DNA of 64,000 bases from Ridgeia piscesae (taxonomy: Eukaryota; Annelida; Polychaeta; Sabellida; Siboglinidae): NCBI GenBank assembly GCA_025642075.2, contig JAODUO010001656.1, forward strand, positions 62,098-126,097, given 5' to 3'. How positions within the stretch are numbered: position 1 is the stretch's first letter; each line of letters begins with the position of its first letter. Shown piece by piece: positions 58,590-64,000 of this stretch. The notes under the pieces are model-generated. The model was not told where the DNA came from and did not search any database. It worked only from the letters and a program-made list of their open reading frames with translations. The position numbers and the translations under genes were made by a program.

Positions 58590-60170
58590 TTACGATTACT
58601 GTTCAAGCATTGATCACAAATACTACCTTACTTACCCACGAATGGGGGACCCGGTTCAATTACGCTAACGCAAGGCGCAAGGCACTTGACAGCCATAAGT
58701 ATGTCGCAGCCATTCTCATGGACTTGACAAAGGCCTTTGATTGCCTCCCTCACAGCCTGCTCTTAGGTAAACTCAATGCTTATGGCCTTTCTGATAAATC
58801 ATGCAGTTTAGTTAGTAATTATCTCAGCAACAGGAAACAGCTCTATTCGTGGCCCTCTTCTTTTCAATGTTTTTATTAATGATATTTTTCACTTTTTGGA
58901 TAAGTCCTCTCTCTCTACAATTATGCTGATGATAACACCCTGTGTTATGCTCAATCAAATTCTGACACTCTCATGCACACCTTGCAACAAGACTGTACTT
59001 CTACATTACGGTGGTTCAATGTCAACCAGATGAAGGCTAACCCATCCAAATTCCAAGCAATTAGCTTCGGCAAGAGGTGAACAAGGGACATAACAAATTT
59101 TACTTTTGAAAACACTACCATTCACTGTGAAAACTCTGTTGTCCTTCTCGGCATTGAGATTGATCATTCATTAACTTTTAACACACATATCGCTAACATC
59201 TGCAAAAAGGCAGCTAGACAGTTAGCGGTCTTAAAACGTCTCGGTCATCTCCTTACTCGACAAGGGAAACTTGCAATTTTCAAATCATTCATAACATAAA
59301 ACTTCAACTACTGTCCGTTCATCTGGCATTTTTGTAGCCAATCTAGCACACAAAAAACTTGAAAACATTCAGGAGAGAGCACTTCGATTTATTTACAATG
59401 ATTATTCATCCACGCATCATGACCTTTTAAAGACCGCTAACACCGAACACCTCCACGTTAAAAGGATAAAAGAAATGGCATGCGAAGTATTCAAAATTGT
59501 AAATAATATTGCTCCAAGTTTTATTCAAAATCTCATCATGCTAAAATGTTCACAGTATTCCATGCGACAGGATAACACTGCAGTTGTCCCTAAGGCAAAC
59601 ACGTCTAAATATGGACTTAATTCATTTGTCCATGATGGGCCCCGGATCTGGAACAATTCTAAAGTATTTTTTAAATGAATTTAGTCAAATAATCACAGAA
59701 ATATGTTTTTATGTCTTACATTATTTAAATTAGTATTATATATATTATATATTTAAATGAATTTAGTCAAATAATCACAGAAATATGTTTTTATGTCTTA
59801 AATTATTTAAATTAGTATTATATATACATATCATATATTCTCTATATTTTAACTTATATTTATGCTAATGTCTTAAATTATATATTATTTCACTCTATTT
59901 TAACTTTGCATGTTTAATGTACCATTTTCAATCGGATATGATTGCCCAGAAATAAAAAAATATTATTATTATACATGCATGTATTATTTATTTTGTACTC
60001 ATTAACCGTATTTTATATGTTTTAATGCTGTCATTTTAAATACTCTGTATGCTTTTTATGTTTTATGTCTCGTTGCTTTACACTTGTTTTTCGGAAAATA
60101 GCTCAGATGAGCTAATGTTATCACATGTAAACCGACGTTAAATAAAGCTTCTTGTATCTTGTAACGCCAT
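58590..60170 (+). pseudogene. Decayed LINE reverse transcriptase
   Basis: Plus strand, scattered over frames: AAILMDLTKAFDCLPHSLLL (RT block A), an ADDNTLCYAQSN block (the ADD active site) near 58930, TFENTTIHCENSVVLLGIEI near 59110-59160, KSFIT then a stop near 59297, and ALRFIYNDYSS-type and MACEVFKIVNNIAPSFIQNL blocks to 59678. The 5' half, including the endonuclease, is absent. 59674-59752 and 59754-59834 are a tandem duplication in the 3' UTR. A closing AATAAAGCTTCTTGTATCTT at about 60140 is the 3' end. Confidence 0.82.
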
Positions 60171-60315
60171 ACTTAAGACAAAATCTTCGCCAATTTCAAT
60201 CGGTAACTTGAATAGATGAGATTGATAAACAAGTAGAAAACAAGTTAGGAATATTGGTGACTAGCAACAGCCTAGTGAGTTTAACATGACCAGGCTATGT
60301 ACGCATTATCGAAAC
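60171..60315. other. Spacer
   Basis: Nothing recognised. Confidence 0.4.
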
Positions 60316-61011
<696 letters not shown>

Positions 61012-61800
61012 TACTCCCCTTAGAGACGCTGATTGGTTCTCAGGACAACTACGAAATAAAAATAAAATAACGATAAAAATGATACGTTGATAAAAGGATA
61101 TCATAACATATATTATTTAACAAGTATTCAACATAAAACTTATATTAACAGAAATATAAACAAAAATACAAATTTACAGTTGTTTATGAAGCAGGAATTA
61201 TGGCAGGATTAGCCTCATTTACCCAGGCTCCGTGAGGTGGCAGCACTTTTGAGCTTCTCACTGCCGCTTTAGTCTCGTTTAACCGAAACTCGCCGAAAAT
61301 TCGCCGAAAAGATAGTCTGGTAACCCAGTGGGCTTTTGAATGTCAGACGTGTAAGCTAAGGTGCTACCACCTCGCGGAGCCTGGATAATCGAGGCTATGA
61401 GAGGCTTAAAAGTGCTGCCACCTAACGGTGACTGGGTAGAGGCTACCCCGATTCTAACCTTGATTACCCTGGCTTCGTGAGGTGGCAGCACTTTTTAGCC
61501 CTTCACATGGATAACATTCAAACGCCAGTTAGATAGTCTGGTGATTTAGCCGGCTTTTGAATATTATCCGTGAGAGGCTCAAAAGTGCTGCCACCTCACG
61601 GTGCCTGAGTAATTGAAGCCAATCCTGCCATAATTCCTGCTTCATAAACAACTGCAAATTTGTATTTCTGTTTTTGTTGTTGTGAATATAAGTTTAATTT
61701 TCAATAAGTTTTTATAATATTATAGTATTATATGATAAAAGGGTATCCTTATTTAATTTGTTATTTCAAATTCGTCCTGAGACCCATTCAGCGTCTCTGC
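61012..61800. repeat. Nested palindromic element
   Basis: The outer arms 61012-61215 and 61618-61800 are inverted copies (GTTTATGAAGCAGGAATTAT against ATAATTCCTGCTTCATAAAC). Between them lie two smaller palindromes, 61227-61382 and 61469-61608, each with GTGAGGTGGCAGCACTTTT-type ends. Arms of the same family occur at 6255, 31850 and 44805. Confidence 0.88.
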
Positions 61801-62202
61801 TCTGCCCCTTCGGTTACATCATATACCAAGTGAATTTGAGGTGAAGAATCAATACTTTCTCCACTTTTGTTCATCTGATATAAAATGACATTGTTAACAT
61901 AATAAATATTTTGAACTTTATTATATCACTGACACATTTCATATCAACGTGGTTTCCCAATAAAACAAACTTTATTGGATTTACTCCAGAAAAAACCACA
62001 ATAAAAATCACGCGGTCATTAAGATGACTGGATTTAGGACATGAAGAATAAATAAATTTATTACGTTACAATTGAATGCAATCCGAAAAATACCGTGTCA
62101 CAGAGAAACCTAGAAAACCAAGAAAAAGTAGTTAACAATTAGCGACATATACACTTACCAGTGTCCGCTTGGTATGTTAAACAATATCCAATTGCACGTC
62201 GG
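61801..62202. other. Non-coding spacer
   Basis: AT-rich, nothing recognised. Confidence 0.4.
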
Positions 62203-63134
62203 TTAACTAGACATTTCTTTTATGATAAATACGTGTTTTATACACAGTGTTTTAAGTTGGGACATATTGCCATTACGTTTAACGGCAGAAACAAACGGGA
62301 AAGTGACCGCTGTACGTATGGATATTACTTTTATTCCAAGAATACCAGTATGGAAGTAACATTCAACGAGATTGTGCAGCTTTAGCTTGTGATCTTCTGA
62401 CATACGACACTCGCAGTACACTACCACCTCAATATGCACCGCCAGTGCTGCATTGCAACAGCAGTCGCTGGCTGTAAACAACGAATTCGCACTGTTGTGA
62501 AGGCACTCGGTGAGACGCGGCCGTAGATCTTTGTATGCCAGCTGGCGTGGATCCTGCTTTTTCAGCCAATGCAGTCCCAAATGTGATGGTCCCACGTGGC
62601 TTCCTGTCCGCATTCATTCCTTCTCTTTGCTTATGTGCACGTAACTGGTCTTGATTCAAAAATATCCCCTGTGCCTCCATGTTCACCAATGCTCGATAGT
62701 GTCACCCAATGACAATTGTCAACATGGAGGAACTGAATGAATTCACTTGTTGGCACCACCGTTGAGTTATGTTGAAGAACTGTCTTGCAGACCATTAATC
62801 TCAACAGAGACTCAGATGCTGCTGTGATGTGGGCATCAGTCAACCACAAGGAGCAGTCTGTCACTGAATCTATGTCACAATTTTGCAAACACAGTTTGCT
62901 ACTAGAAGGACAATTGCGCGACCTGTGACAATATGTACTACACATGGTGCCATTCTCCCTACATCTTCCAGTGATGCGTTTGGCAGCGTAGTTGCTGTTG
63001 CTGATCATAAACGCAGTTGTTGAATTGTGGCATCTTGCAGCTTCACGCAATGTAGATATTCTGTGTTTGCGGTGAATATCTGTGTGTATGATTGTAGATC
63101 GCCACAACGATATACTTGCTCGCAAGGGTGCCAT
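62203..63134 (-). pseudogene. Decayed Ulp1-like / PHD-like protein
   Basis: The minus-strand frame 63134 to 62631 ends with LWLTDAHITAASESLLRLM, then FIQFLHVDNCHWVTLSSIG. This is the pattern of the Ulp1 (C48-type) protease-like domain common in mobile-element proteins of aquatic invertebrates, with the HW at the usual catalytic His site. After a frameshift near 62620 the frame continues: PRQLAYKDLRPRLTECL, the usual end of that domain, then VVYCECRM ... VECYFHTGI, a broken PHD-like zinc finger. A G-x-H-x-G-L replaces the expected D-C-G-x-F-A site. The ORF is therefore split and its catalytic Cys block not intact. Confidence 0.55.
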
Positions 63135-63349
63135 ACGATGATGCTAAACGATAAAGTCAAAAGATACAATCCCACAGATCTCAGTTACCTGACAACGTAG
63201 TCGCTTCTACTCGCATGTCGTCCGTTCGTCAGCCGTGGGAATTGCAACTGAGACATAGTTACCTAGCTTGAAGTACCATACATTAACAACAAATACGGCC
63301 AGGAACAAAATGAAGTACGTAGGATAGGAAGAATAAAAACATGTCTTAC

Positions 63350-63495
63350 CCAACTAGTGATTGTTGCGAGAATGAACGGTTCGTCTTCACTTTGCCGAGG
63401 AATGATGGGATTTCCATTCTGCCGGATATGACGTAGAGCAGCTTCAGAATCACCCTACAGTCCACTTCGCTCCGAACAGCGCCACCATTTGTCAT
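63350..63495 (-). CDS. Candidate first coding exon, unknown gene
   Basis: On the minus strand an ATG at 63495 opens 48 codons (MTNGGAVRSEVDCRVILKLL ...) that run without a stop to a strong donor, GTTGG|GTAAGA, leaving in phase 2. The segment is CpG-richer than the DNA on either side, as first exons often are. No domain is recognised. It could be the start of the zinc-finger gene (whose shared exon is entered in phase 1, so at least one exon would lie between) or of another gene. Not proven. Confidence 0.35.
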
Positions 63496-64000
63496 ACAAA
63501 ACAGTCTAAATCCAGACGGGATTAGACCAGATTTGTTTACATTCCTGATCTAGTTCTATTTGTTTCCAGCACTTAGCGACGTTCTAGTAACTGACTATTC
63601 TGTGTGATATTGTAATACGAGCAACAGTGGACTTGCCAAGAGGGTGAAAGCTCAGTCAGAAAGCTGGGCAGAAAGGGAGGTGTAAAAAAACTTGTTGACG
63701 ATTAAAGACGTCGTAGTATATTTAAATAGTAAAATGATTGTATTTACGATGAATAAAATAGTTATCATATAATGTATGCTATTAACTCTTTCACAATTTA
63801 AAATAGTTGCAGCATTTTTGTAACTTTTATTAATAATAATTATAGTTTTCTGTACGTGCAACAAATTAACTAAAGCTTACCGTGAAGCTGAGTTGTGCAC
63901 GATTAAAACAACAGAAAATACTTGTTAAAGTTAAACATAAAACGCTGTTAAAACACTTGAATAGAACACAATACAAGCTTTGAATTTAATTAATATTCAT
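63496..64000. other. AT-rich flank
   Basis: Nothing recognised. If the exon at 63350-63495 is real this would be promoter and 5' UTR; I see no TATA box at a useful distance. Confidence 0.4.

Overview
The window is nuclear DNA of an animal. It is AT-rich and intron-bearing, packed with microsatellites, tRNA-derived SINEs, several LINE remnants and DNA transposons with 8-bp target duplications. The mix (RTE-like LINE, DIRS fragment, Ulp1-like and P2X7-like domain remnants) makes me lean to a lophotrochozoan, probably a mollusc. This is an impression from the sequence, not a database result.

The main locus lies on the minus strand over about 41 kb. One long exon (40463-41571) ends in a perfect phase-0 splice donor. 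Downstream in its sense direction are nine open, stop-terminated exons, each with a phase-0 splice acceptor: 30703-31215, 28993-29508, 26113-26532, 14078-14539, 11868-12305, 8995-9384, 6540-6905, 4524-4883 and 2385-2579. All nine encode C2H2 zinc fingers. Two further open segments, 552-1208 and 36067-36216, also start at phase-0 acceptors but lack fingers. This is the layout of a transcription factor with one shared N-terminal part and a choice of 3' terminal DNA-binding exons, as in insect lola, mod(mdg4) and broad. Six of the exons share a TTTGCCAG-type acceptor (TTTTGCCAG in 30703-31215) and a CTGAC branch-point-like motif. The number of fingers falls with distance from the shared exon: 4, 4, 4, 3, 3, 3, 2, 2, 1. 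The array grew by local duplication.

The second real gene is on the plus strand, 54471 to about 58490. It has a TATA box, a 5' UTR exon, four introns through the coding region with matching phases, and a poly(A) signal. It encodes a secreted precursor of 139 residues: signal peptide, acidic propeptide, a Lys-Arg cleavage site and a mature part with eight cysteines. Its function is unknown.

The rest is mobile or repetitive DNA. 17630-18466 is a MULE-like element with a FLYWCH domain. 18488-19326 and 32249-35213 are TIR elements, the second split by a 2-kb hAT element. 36961-38437 is another hAT-like element. There are LINE remnants at 42190-44290 (minus), 46140-48835 (plus) and 58590-60170 (plus), a DIRS fragment at 50538-50935, nested palindromes at 61012-61800, a decayed Ulp1-like/PHD-like gene at 62203-63134 (minus), and very long simple repeats, the largest a CA tract of nearly 1 kb at 49343-50318. 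A possible first coding exon of a minus-strand gene is at 63350-63495.
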